Shown here: in pieces, positions 25,101 to 35,253 of the stretch
How positions within the stretch are numbered: position 1 is the stretch's first letter
Layout: each line of letters starts with the position of its first letter
NCBI GenBank assembly: GCA_023055355.1
Contig: JALJCS010000022.1
Location: forward strand, 7,487,001-7,551,000
Direction of reading: 5' to 3'
Source of the DNA: Agelaius tricolor
Lineage: Eukaryota; Chordata; Aves; Passeriformes; Icteridae
Length of the DNA: 64,000 nt
The notes under the pieces: generated by a model
Told to the model about the DNA's origin: nothing
The model's database searches: none
What the model saw: only the letters and a program-made list of their open reading frames with translations
Program-made: the position numbers and the translations under genes

Positions 25101-25366
25101 CCCAATTTAACAAGAGGCTAAACGGGCAAGTACCGAAGTCTGTAACCTACAGAGCTTTAAACGCAGACCGGGCTAACTGATATGAAGCAGAGCCATTAAA
25201 ACTACTGGAAACTTCACTGTTCTGCCTAAACAATAGACTGACAAGCATCAGGCTCCCGGTCCCATAAACCCTATGCCTTGCTTTATGAAGCGATGTGCAA
25301 ACCGAAATCAGGCACCAGCAACTTACCCACTAAGGGCAAAGCGAAGTACAAGAGAACGAGAAACAT
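22069..25366 (-). CDS. GFRA1: GFRA1, GDNF family receptor alpha-1 (first three coding exons; gene continues off the left edge)
   Basis: This is a GPI-anchored cell-surface co-receptor that binds GDNF and presents it to the RET tyrosine kinase in neurons, kidney and enteric nervous system (family knowledge). Seen here are coding segments 25366-25327, 24240-23938 and 22152-22069. They join in frame (both junctions phase 1) across GT-AG introns to give about 142 residues: a hydrophobic signal peptide beginning MFLVLLYFALPLV, domain D1 with GDRLDCVKASDQC and CRCKRGMKKEKNC, and the linker SPYEPVNSRLSDIF. These residues match GFRA1 rather than GFRA2, whose D1 reads DCVRANELC. Human GFRA1 has 465 residues, so roughly the first third is here. 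D2, D3 and the GPI signal are absent from the window. The next exon would begin by completing a codon from the single G left at 22069. Identity is very secure; exon edges are inferred from splice motifs and frame. Confidence 0.96.
22153..23937 (-). other. GFRA1: GFRA1 intron 2
   Basis: This intron lies between coding exons 2 and 3, with donor gtacgt at 23932-23937 and acceptor ag at 22153-22154. The half next to exon 2 is occupied by the minisatellite (23,217-23,893). The remainder, 22,153-23,200, is ordinary AT-rich sequence in which I recognise nothing. Confidence 0.9.
23217..23893. repeat. GC-rich minisatellite, about 30 units, in GFRA1 intron 2
   Basis: This is a tandem array of units built on cacagccagggcccttcggg followed by ggcg. 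The common unit is 24 bp and variants run 18-24 bp. Roughly 30 copies can be counted. Six consecutive 24-bp copies between about 23,506 and 23,650 are identical, indicating recent expansion. Because the main unit is a multiple of three and contains no stop triplet, all frames stay open and spurious proteins arise on both strands. The plus strand has clustered G-runs. The array ends about 45 bases from the exon 2 donor. Assembly copy number should be treated with caution. Confidence 0.95.
23938..24240 (-). CDS. GFRA1: GFRA1 coding exon 2: end of signal peptide and cysteine-rich domain D1
   Basis: This 303-base exon follows an acceptor (ctctccacag|AT) and ends at a donor (CTGCAGG|gtacgt). It encodes VLLSAEVSG, the mature N-terminus and the whole D1 domain. 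Eight cysteines are visible, in DCVKASDQC, EQSC, LRQC, DEC, YNCRC and KNC, and so is one N-glycosylation sequon (NFS). The basic run CKRGMKKEKNC and the segment LRIYWSMYQSLQ are nearly invariant in vertebrate GFRA1. The bird sequence reads VSGLPGGDRL where I recall human as VSGGDRL, so it has two or so extra residues near the signal cleavage region. The downstream donor lies about 45 bases before a GC-rich minisatellite, and the exon frame remains open through it (see findings). Confidence 0.96.
24241..25326 (-). other. GFRA1: GFRA1 intron 1
   Basis: This is a 1,086-base intron between the signal-peptide exon and the D1 exon, with donor gtaagt and acceptor ctctccacag. The open frames crossing it show no similarity I recognise. 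Its sequence is moderately GC-rich near the D1 exon. No repeats were identified. Confidence 0.88.
25327..25366 (-). CDS. GFRA1: GFRA1 coding exon 1: start codon and signal-peptide core
   Basis: Forty coding bases encode MFLVLLYFALPLV plus the first base of an Asp codon, and the exon ends at a strong donor (G|gtaagt). The hydrophobic run is a typical secretory signal peptide, and its first residues parallel the human start MFLATLYFALPL. The ATG has A at -3, an acceptable Kozak context. It opens the frame that joins correctly to the D1 exon, with GAT formed across the junction. The 5' untranslated sequence continues to the right. Confidence 0.93.
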
Positions 25367-25590
25367 CTTGCTGTCTTTGGTTTCCCCAAACGACTTGATG
25401 TGTCACAACAAAGATGATCAGCATGTAGATATTCCAATACCGCCGAGGTCTAAAGGCTCCAAGTTCAGATCCATTGAATTCAAGGGGAAAGAAGAAAAAA
25501 AAAAGCCACCAAGCAAAAAAAACCCCACAACCCCTTCTCCTCTTCACCGCTACCACCACCGGCGGCAGGAGCAGCGACGCAAACGCTGAG
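25367..25590 (-). promoter_or_regulatory. GFRA1: GFRA1 5' leader with two upstream ORFs
   Basis: This is the sequence immediately 5' of the GFRA1 start, presumed transcribed leader. Reading toward the gene, an ATG at 25474 opens an 18-codon ORF (MDLNLEPLDLGG then IGISTC) that stops at 25418. A second ATG at 25424 lies 58 bases before the GFRA1 ATG in another frame. It runs through the start codon and, after splicing, ends in exon 2 at 24144 (64 codons). The extent of the leader exon is unproven, because no cDNA is available and a splice acceptor inside the leader cannot be excluded. Confidence 0.55.
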
Positions 25591-26490
25591 CTTTTCCCTT
25601 AGATTTCAGGTCTGAGCAACCTGCAGGCACAAGCGCTGACTCCAGTGCGGGAGCGAGAGGCGCACGCACGGTTTATGTGTGTGTGTCTGTGTGATGTGTG
25701 TGAGTGAGCGAGCGAGCGGCAGCGGGGCAGGAGCGCCGGTCGCCTCCTTGGGTGGGCAGCGCCTGTTCCCAGGGAGGGACCGAGAGGCACGGGGGGCGGG
25801 AGGGGGGTGCCCACGCCAGACCGCAGCGCCCGCCCGCCCCCGGCCGCGCAGCCGGGGCCAGCCGCTGGTGTCAGCCCCGCTGGTGTCAGCCCCGGTGGCA
25901 GCACCTCTGACAGCCCCGCGCCGCGGCTTCCCGAGCCCCCCACCGGGGCAATTCGCCTCTTCCACCCCCCCGACCGCAACTTTATTGACGCCGGGGCCGG
26001 GGCGGTGCGCGGGGCCGCGCAGGCTGCGCGGAGCGCTCGCCGCCGGGGCGGAGCGGGGGTGGCCGCGCTGCCGGCAGCCAAACTTTGCCAGGGAAAACTG
26101 GGACGGGCGGGAGGCGCGGCCGCTCCGGTTCCGCCGAGCAGAGCGGGGCCCCCTCGGCCTCGAGAGCGGCCCCGGCGGGCGCGGATCCCAGCGGGCGCGG
26201 ATCCCAGCGGGCGCCGCCGGCACCGGGCGAGCCGGGAGAGGCGGCGGCCCCGCGGCGATGCTCCGCTCCCCGCCCGCCCTCCGCGGGGCTCGGCGGTCGC
26301 GGCCTCCCCCTGCCGGCCCCGCCGCCCGCGGGGGAAGGTCCGGGGCGTCCCGCAGCGGCCCCGGGAGCGCCGCCCGTCCTTCCCCGCAGCCTCCGCGGGG
26401 CGGGCGGGCCCCGTATCCCTGCAGTGCGCGGTGCGCTCCGGCCCTCGGCCGGGCCCAGCGCTGTGTATCGGCTTCCACTTGGCTCCTGAA
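25590..26490 (-). promoter_or_regulatory. GFRA1: CpG island at the GFRA1 5' end (probable promoter)
   Basis: About 900 bases of very GC- and CpG-rich sequence sit just upstream of the GFRA1 start, in a region that is otherwise AT-rich. Sp1-like GC boxes are present (ggggcggg-type runs near 25,793, 26,043 and 26,397). Two short tandem duplications lie inside it: a 15-bp unit at 25864-25893 and a 16-bp unit at 26175-26206. The edge at 25,675-25,700 is a short TG-rich stretch. No TATA box is evident, which is normal for CpG-island promoters. Long open frames on both strands here are a by-product of high GC. The exact start site cannot be placed. Confidence 0.75.
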
Positions 26491-27106
26491 TAAACAAAGC
26501 GAACATATGTCCCATATTCGTGACAGATGGTTCAAACAGAGAACTATTTAGTGGTTTTCCCACAGTTGCTACTATGTACCACTCCTCCGAAACCCAGCAA
26601 AATGCAATTAGCCTAAAATAGCTTCAGCTTCCAGATTTCCTTATTTTCATGTGTGGAAAATTTGATTCAGGTGTTTTAATGTTCTGGCTGCAATCAAATG
26701 TGTTAAGTTGTTTTGGGTTTATTTTTTTCTATTTTTAAAAGAAGTCAGCGTATATGTTCCTTGGCAGTTTTGTCAACAAGCTATTTGGTCCATTCGACTC
26801 AAGGAATTTGCTTCTCCTTGCAATAAATTTTGCCTAAAGGAGTTTGAGTCGCCTCATGAGATGGGAGATGATCAGGCTGGCCACTTTTATAGCAAAAACT
26901 GGATGGCAGATGGAGCTAAACTGTTGAAAGGTACTTCAAAACACTTATTTAAAAGCCTAGCATATGCCAGGATATACAGAGAGTACAACATTCATAGAGC
27001 CCAAATGGAAAGGGCTTATTTTTGTTTGCTTTGCTGTTCGGTTTTATTTTTTCGGTTTTTTTTCCCTCTCTTGCCACTTTTTCTAAACAGATGGATTTGC
27101 ATTATA

Positions 27107-27107
<1 letters not shown>

Positions 27108-27145
<38 letters not shown>
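27108..27145 (+). repeat. Poly(A) run, 38 bases
   Basis: This is an uninterrupted run of 38 A following attatac. It is flanked on the right by A/C-rich sequence including aataaaaataaac. It inflates the local lysine-ending open frames. No retrogene similarity was seen on its left. Confidence 0.95.
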
Positions 27146-27150
<5 letters not shown>

Positions 27151-30100
27151 CCGAAACCCATGACCCACAATAAAAATAAACAAAATCCAACAGAACCCAA
27201 AAAACCTGTGTAAAGGACTGGTTCTCTCAATGAAATTGTAATAGTGATATCAACTTGAAACTGATTAAGTCCCAAGTTTTGTGGTTTAGTTGTTTAATGT
27301 GAAGAGGCATACACTATTAAATGGTCACGAAGTCTATTATCTGCTGCACATATGAGGATGTAATTGGAGGAACAAAGACAATGACCAGATTTCTGGAGTA
27401 TTTCAGGGTAATTAGAAGGTGCTAAGTTGGTGATAGCATTGACGATTGGAGACAGCTTCAGCTTCTCAAATCGCTGGTATTTAATGAAACAAGTTGGTCT
27501 TCTAAACACTTCAATAGAAATTGAGCTGAGTGATAAGGAGAGATGATTACTTCTTCACTGGTAATTTTGACATCATTATGGCATACAGATAAGCTCTGTA
27601 TAGAAGTTATCTGTGTATCTAACACAAAGGTAGCATAATTCTCCTGTCATTTAGAAACTAAGTCAAGAATAGCTACAAGATTCACAGCAGAGGGTAGCAA
27701 CTGAAAATCAGGCTGAAATCCAGGCCACTTTTTACAAAACCATTCATGCTTTAATGTCCTGAACACATACATACATACGCGAATACATATATACACACAA
27801 GTTATTTGGCATTTAAAAAAGCAACACATTGTAAATCTCTGCATTAACAACTACTTTTGCTGTTATAAAACACGGCTTTTGTGGGGTGTTTCTGTTACAG
27901 TAAAACTGAACTCGCATTTTAAGTGTTAAAAGTTGAATAAAATGTCGCTGACAGTTCAGAAATAACAAAACAGCTGGAAAACATGCATCCAAAAATTCTT
28001 AATACTATCTAAACACTCCTCTTGCCAGTATTTTGACTCATCTCTGGAAAACTACCACCCAAAGTGAAAAAAGGTTAAAAGGTTTTAATCGAGAAAAAAA
28101 GTTTAAAATGCAACCATGTTTGAAGGTCAAGATCCAAGAAGAAAGTCCAAGCTGCATACAGTTGCTCAGAATATCCAACTGCTACACACTCCTTACCAGG
28201 ACAGTAGGTGGGAGACAGCTCCTTACCAACCACAAGGACATTTTTCCATAGCAGAAATTATTTTTTTTCCTTTTTCTCTTTCATATATGGAATTATTTAT
28301 AAATTTCTGTTGCACACAAAACCTCATAAGCCACTCTGTGGCTGGAGGCATAATCCTTTGGGTCTTTGGAGTGTTTTCCAACTGCCTTTTACTTGCCCTG
28401 GGGTAAAATTAAGTCATTGAATGTTTTGCTGTTGATTTCAGTCAAACCAAGGTCTGCCTTACAATTTGTATTTGTCAATCATTCAACTAATGAATCTCTT
28501 CAGATAAAAGAAAAATAAAAGAGTAAGCCATACAGAAGTACTTAATGCAAATATTTTAAAGTATTGTTAAAGTACTTTTTAAAATATTCTGCTGGTCAAG
28601 TTTTATAAAAAAGTTTCAGAACAATTAATATAACATACATAAGGTGGAGCTGGTGAGGACAAACACTTCATTACAGGAAGGATGATGACACAATCACCAC
28701 TGGATTATTGTTTAAAGGCCATTACAGTATAAATAATATGGAAGGTAGAGCTAAATACTCCAAGCTAGTTGCTGCCAGCATTAACTGCCAGTACTTCAGT
28801 CTTTATGTAGTTGTAGTTACTGGTTTCTTTCTAGTTGGAAGCTGTTATACTTCACTGGAAACTTCTCACAAAGAAAAGGCAAAGTAATGTGGATAGTGGG
28901 GTTATTTGACACTAAAACTTAAGTAAAATCAGTGCTTCAAACCCTTTTCTTTCCAAGTAGATTGAGGTAAGTGTAAGCCCTAACACTGGGCAGTTTTCAG
29001 CTTCCTGTCACCTTTCAGCCTGGGCCCAAATGCTCTGAATGCAGCAACAGCATCAAGAGAGGGCAGCCTGTATCCATCCAGGCCATCTGCTCCAGGAGGC
29101 CAGGCATGCACAGCAAAACCAGAACTTTGCTGCATTCTGTCCTTCTGCCTCCTCCTCTGCATGTAAACCAATGACAGCAAACTCTTCAGAGGTGTCCCAT
29201 GCAGAGGTGCCTCCCTCAAAGGCAGTGCATGTGGTTTTGCAGCCGGTTCCACCTGCAAAGGCTGCAGTGTTGGAGCATTGTGTTGGGTTGGTCTGGGGAT
29301 GACAATGTACCCCTGAGCTGACAAGGAGGCTGAATTAATCCATTGCCTGGCCCAGGGTTAGCCTGCAGATTCCCTTTGCCATCTCTGCCACAGACCTTCT
29401 TCTAAAGAGTGAACCCTGCAAGAAAATATTGGAGTTGGAGCCACTGAGCCCAGGGAACATTACACAGTATTATCTGCAGTGCCGCTAGGTATGTGAAGAG
29501 AAAGTATGCAGAGAATAAGAACAGTGCCATGAACTTTAAATATGATTCTTAAGGGAGTGGAGAGGTGAAGCAAAGCTAAAGTTGAACTAATGAGTCAGAT
29601 CCAGCAGGTGGGGGAGAGCAGGCTAGTGATGGGAAAAAGCCTCTGTGCTGTGGGAGCACAAAAAGTAGTGTTTACACAGGAGGCTTTCTTCAATAATGAG
29701 AAAGGGAGAATAGAGAAGTTAGAGAATTACTAGGGACTGGGGGAACAGTCTGAACTGCATTTTTTGTCTTACATTTATCTGCTTACCATGAAGTCAAAGT
29801 GCCTTTTGGTGGGAATAAGGCAAGAAGGATTTGCTCAAGGCATTAAAGTTTTGTAAAGGGCAGATTAAATAACAGCGCTCCAAAAATCAATTTTGAGGGG
29901 CTTATGAAACCTTGAATGGGCTTTTGCAGCACAAAAGCAAGATTGAGTTTTTACTGAACCTGTCATTTATTTGGGTTTAGAGCTTTCAGTAAGTATCAGA
30001 AAAAAAACCATAAAACAAAAGCAAAGTAAGCAATGAGCACTCACACAGCAGTCAAATAAAAAACACATGGAGGTGCAATCCAGATTACTAAGTGACTTAA

Positions 30101-30625
30101 TTGATGTAAAAGTATAAGAAAAGAAAGTCAAGGTTTCATGTCTGCCATCCCCCATCCCTGAGCTTTAATCAGACCTGGTAGTGAATTCCCTGGACTGAAA
30201 TCCAAAACTTCTTGGCCAGGAAGTTTTTCCTTAACTCTTGCTTCCCTGTTCTCACCAAAAGTTGTGCTGATATACTATGAAGCCACCTGGAAGGAGGAAA
30301 AAAAAAAAAGAAGAAGAAAAGAAAGGAAGAAAAATAAACCTACAAAATTCAGTAGAATAGGTACAGAAACACCAAAAGAGTACAATGCACGTCAGAGTTT
30401 GCAGTTAAGAAACACAACACACTGGTTACCCCTGAAAACATGAAAATGCTGATGGAACTGCAGCTATTTGTGAAGGTATCTTATAGAAATGATTCCGTTT
30501 AACTTTAAGCGGTGATCTAAAGGCATAGGCTCTGATATTTGCCCCAACTGGTAAGAAAAGTGTTGTTAGGAAAAGGCAATCCCTGGATCCCTGGATTTGG
30601 GATTTTTGCTTTAAAAATGGGGTAA

Positions 30626-30644
30626 CACCGCCCCCTAGCCGCTG
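30626..30644 (-). promoter_or_regulatory. Candidate CTCF-binding motif
   Basis: On the minus strand the bases CAGCGGCTAGGGGGCGGTG match 12 of 14 positions of the core consensus CCASYAGRKGGCRS, including the whole AGRKGGCRS part. The site sits in a small GC- and CpG-rich patch (30,580-30,735) inside AT-rich intergenic DNA, between two genes with unrelated expression. This is a motif match only. Confidence 0.4.
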
Positions 30645-30883
30645 GTGGGGACAGTACAGGCTGTCGTGGGCAGGGATTCTGCCTCCGCAGGAAACAAGGC
30701 GAGGAATTCCATGGCACAGGAGGGTCCAGCAGCACAGAGACTCGACGTGATGCATTAGGTAAAAGCATAAAAGATTACAAAAAAATTAAATATCATCTGT
30801 TAAGCAGTATTAATTCAAGTGCCGTGGGAATCTAGAGAAATACAATTCAGATGCTACAACAGCATCATTTGAAACTTCAGCTT

Positions 30884-31011
30884 TTAGATCAGCACAGCAC
30901 AGTGCTTATAAGGCCAGGGTTGTGGGTTTGATCTCATATGGACCATTCATTTAAAAGCTGACTCAATGATCCTGCTCATTCCCTTCAGAATATTCCATGT
31001 GATTCTGTGAA
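30884..31011 (+). mobile_element. tRNA-derived SINE with CR1-like tail (TguSINE1-type), second copy
   Basis: This is the same architecture as 8903-9031 but on the plus strand and more diverged. A decayed tRNA head gives way to B-box-like gtgggtttgatct, then atatggaccattcatttaa, then a CR1-type tail with gactcaatgatcctg and cccttcagaatattc, ending gattctgtgaa. The A-box half has lost several bases. Confidence 0.8.
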
Positions 31012-34000
31012 ATGTCAGCATCAGCATCCCCTGGACATTGACAACCAATGTGATTAAACCAAGGCCACATTATGGTTTGGTAACTTGGAACCTTCCTTTT
31101 GTCTTAAAAATTCCAGTGATTACTACAGCTTGGGCTAGTGGAATCCATTTGATCCTGAGCCACAGGACAGGTAACCCTACCTTATACTACTTAAAATATA
31201 TTTACATTAATGAAACTACCTCATGGTATTTGCAGAAAAACTAGAGCTAGGAAATTGCTTATTCTAATTGTCTATTGCTGTAATACTATATCATCCACAC
31301 TGCTTTAAAAACACAACTACATGAGCATTTCAGACCATTGAAATCAGATTCTTGATCTGAGAAATCCATGTTAAAATCAGAATGTTGGTATCTTGTATTT
31401 GCATACTGCTCCGCTTACATGTGGATTCATTTCCCTCCCATTTTTAATTGAAAGTGATGAAAATTCTGTGTATAAAATGGTGTGTAAAGGTGGTGAGATT
31501 TTCTGTTCAAACATGCACAGCTCAAGTGGTGGGTATTGAGCTTTCACTGTTCATGCTACACTGGATACACACACACTAACAGAGCAAAGCAAGTTAAATC
31601 AGAGAGCAACATTTTGCTTTCACTTACTGTACATATCTTCTTCTAAATTGTGGAACCAAATCTGCCCTGACACCTGCCCTGTGTAGGGAAGTCAAAAAAA
31701 GATGTGTGGAGGTTAAAGCCATTTTAGAATTTAGTGACCAAAGGCAAAATTATCATCTTGGATTGTCAAAGCCATATTTTCTGTACATTTGCTAGAATAG
31801 CCCTGACGAGTGAAATAAATTTTTCTCCTGATGGTATCACCAAAACTGTAATTTTATTGGAAGTTTCTCTAAAGGTTAGTGACTCTGTCAGTGTTAATTT
31901 CTGTAATCTCTGTTTCATGAGTCTTCCTCTGAGGTAAAGAATTTTGGGGACAAAAAGTCACAAGATATTTATATTGGAGGTGAAAGGATATCAAGGAAAA
32001 ATGGAATTGGAAGAAACTAGTGCTGTGAATGCCATGAGAATTTTACTGAGAAACCAAAACTGACTAATCTCAGGTACCTGCAATCACCTGCATGTCACAG
32101 TATCTCTACCTTTACAAGGGCAGCAATATTGGGCGGGTTTATTGTTTGCTTTGTGGGTTTTTTTTTTTGTGGGGAAGGTGTGGGGGTTTGTGCCTTGTTG
32201 GGATTTAAGGAGGGGTTGTGTGTTTTTATAAGTTGCTTTTTGGGTTTGGCTTGTGGTGGATTTTTTTTTTATTTGGGGTGGATGGGAAGAGGTATTTCTT
32301 GGTTTGTTTACTCAGTTTTAAGAATAGCTGCAAAAACTTCAGAAAAAAATGAAAAAACAGATCAGAATTTGAACTCAGAGGTTTAATCATAAAAGGTATT
32401 GAATAAGCATGGCATGAAAAGGCAATATTTCTTGAATCAGGAACATCTCCTTAATTAACACTTTTTTTGTTTTTAATATAGTTTAGGAAGAACCTTATGA
32501 TGAGATAATTCTCCTTTAATCCAATTGATTATCAGATGGGAACAGTGTTGAAAATCAAGACCTGTTTGTTCTATTAAAATACCCCATAATCCCATTACTT
32601 GGCTTCTCTGCTACTGCTGCAGAATTCTGAGGGAGCAGTGCACACACCAAAGCAGTGAACATGACAGACTCTGAAAGCCAGAGTCCCAGCTGATGGTATT
32701 TGCAGTTTCTTCCCTTTTCTGTGAGCTCTCATTGCATGGATACAGCTCTGTCTGTTCAGGGAGTTCCCCTGGTTTAATCATGGGATGCCCAGTTAAATCT
32801 ACAGCACTTGTTTTGGATGGATGGAGTTACCTGCTGGGAACACCAGTAAAGGAAGCTTTTTTGCATGTCTGCATCTCTCCTGCAGTTTCAATGGCAGGCA
32901 TAATTCATGTGAAAAAAAAACAATGCAGACTTTTAAATTTGGTCCTGAAAGTCATTTACATGTATTCTGAATATCCCAGAATAAAGTGTATCCTAACTCA
33001 GCAGTGAAAGAATCCCCATGTGAAGGACTCCACTCTGTCTGTCCCTCTGTGAGGGATATGGATATGGAATTACCATTTTCTCCACACCCAATCCATCCCT
33101 GAGAAACATTTCTAAAGGCCATATTTGTGAACTCAGCAATGGCTGCAGACAAGAGCAGTTGAGACATGTAACTTACTTTATAAATGGCAAAAAGACCAGG
33201 AATCTTCAGCCCCAAGTAAGGAAAAGAAATACATTTCTGATGAACTCATTTTCATAGGAATTTCTGAGTTATTAATTTATGAAAGAAGAAAAAAGTGTTT
33301 GCAGACAAAATGTTAAGATAAAATGTAAATACTTTACAGTAAATTTAAAGCTATAACAAATTACCTTTATGCTCACAGTGTGACCCCTCCAAGTTTCTGA
33401 CTTGTTTAATTATCCAGTAGAACACTATTTATAACAAAATAATGCAAACTTGTTTAAACATGTACAATGATGGCACCTTGCCATTATGAAATGTAAGCAT
33501 GATGTTCACAGAATTGCAAAAATCCAAAGCAATTGATATTAATATCATGGTTTCTGAATTTGATTATGTTATAATCTTTATGACTGGAGCTAGTCAGAGG
33601 TTCTTTGGGTTTTTTTTCTTAAATTCTTCTAATTCTTCAAATATTTTTAATATGGAAAAAAAAATTAAGATAATAGTTGTCACTTTGTCACTAGCTACAA
33701 GTTCCATGTCATCATCAAAGCCATGCAATTTCCTGTGATTTTTGAATTTGCCTTTTTTTGCAAGAGCTTCAATAAAGATCCAGTTAATATTTCAGATATC
33801 AAAATTATATTCTTTCTATAATTAAAAAGAATATTATTCAACATGTTTATGTGCTTTTTTGACACTTGTCCATACCCACTTTTAATCTACTGTAAACAGA
33901 TTGAATTAAAGTGATATGCCAACCCGAAAGTACAAATAGCACAAATTTCAGAATTATTGATTTCTGACAGTGCTTGCAGGCATTAAGCAATACTTTTTCA

Positions 34001-34723
34001 GACATTTAAAATAGCTCACTTCAGCACAGAGACACTGTATTGAAGAAAAGCTGAAAATTTACTGACTGCTCAGTCAATATTAATTTAAAATTGAGATTTA
34101 GATCTTTGCTAAAAGTGAAAAAAAAAATTAAAGCTCCTTTTATCCCATGGGATACCCTCTTCCTCAACCCAAATCACCATATTCTTACCATATTTCAAGG
34201 TCTCAATGCAACACTTTTGCAGAGGAACCCAGTATCCTGTAATTACAACGAGTAGTGAAATACTGTGCTGACTCCTTGGAGTTAGACATAGTAGAGTTTG
34301 CTTTGCATCTTGTGGGTGGACTTGTAAATTCAGCCCCACTCAGGTTTCCTTGGAAGGGAGGTGCCCAAACACTTTGCTGCTCCATCTGAGGTGATCTGGG
34401 ACACTGGTGCAGCACACAAGTAAAATCACACGAAGGTAAGTGTGGCTTCCTGCCCACAGAGGCTGGGGTCTGCTGAGGATATCAGGATATCACTTTGTGG
34501 ATATCAGGAAACTAAGGCTTGAAAGCACTGATGTTTGTATCACAGTTTTCCTGAGGAATAAAAGGAGAATAAATGTTTGATGACAATAATTTAGACAACA
34601 ACAACAAAGAGGTTAGGGCACGTAGGAGAGGAGTATTATGGTATCTAAAATGCTTAAAATGAAATTGCCTTCAAATATCCTGTGTTTCTGACCAAAACTT
34701 AAAACAAGCCAACTTAAAATGAC

Positions 34724-35253
34724 CATCCTGGTTTAGGCCATGTGGAGTTAGTAGCTGTTACAGTGCTGAGTTTGGATTTAGGATGAGAGTAACATTTATA
34801 ACACACTGATGTTTAGTTGGTGCTGAGCAGTGCTTACACCATACAAGGACTTTTTTTCTCTACCCCATCAGCGAGGAGGCTGGGGGTGCACCAGAAGCTG
34901 GGAGGGGTCAGAGCCAGGACAGCTGACCCCAACTGACCACAGGGATATTCTGTACCATGGCCCATCATATAAATTTGGGGGATAGCTGGCTGGGGACTGC
35001 TGCTGAGGAACAGGCTGAGCAGAATTCTGTCTGTGGCAAGTAATTGTTTTTCATTTGCATCCCTTATTTTTTGGGGTGATTATTTATCTCTTTCTGTTAT
35101 TTCCCTTTTCATTCCAATTTATTATTCTGATTTTAGTTTTTAAAGTGTTTTTCTCAACCCACACTTTTCTGACTTTCACCTTTCCAATTCTCTCATCCCA
35201 CTGAGGAAGCAGCTGTGTGGTGCTTAGTTGCTGGCCGGGGTTAAACCACAACA
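34724..35253 (-). mobile_element. Avian endogenous retrovirus solo LTR
   Basis: About 530 bases are bounded on the minus strand by TGTTGTGGTTTAACCCCGGC at its 5' end and ...CCAGGATG at its 3' end (the canonical end would be TG...CA; the 3' terminus reads ATG rather than ACA). The interior includes words I recall from passerine LTRs: the region around GGTGTAAGCACTGCTCAGCA and CATCAGTGTGTTATAA, and AACTAAGCACCACACAGCTG near the 5' end. Both sides carry the 5-bp direct repeat ATGAC (34719-34723 and 35254-35258), a target-site duplication. No gag, pol or env sequence adjoins it, so this is a recombined solo LTR. A 5-bp duplication favours the ERVL-like class, but the family is not certain. Confidence 0.85.

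Noticed and set aside
25599..26563. Several long ORFs (up to 309 codons) on both strands around 26 kb
   Set aside because: They lie in a CpG island with very high GC, where stops are rare. Composition is Ala/Pro/Arg/Gly without domains, and frames on both strands overlap completely.
26708..27163. A 151-codon plus-strand ORF ending in polylysine
   Set aside because: The C-terminal end is a 38-base poly(A) run, and the rest has no similarity or splice support. A retrogene was considered but no parent gene is recognisable.
28980..29324. A 114-codon minus-strand ORF
   Set aside because: No family resemblance, no flanking splice signals that connect it to another exon, and an overlapping frame on the other strand of similar length.
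32129..32386. An 85-codon Gly/Phe/Cys-rich plus-strand ORF
   Set aside because: It is produced by T/G low-complexity sequence (runs of t and gggg). There are no splice sites or homology.
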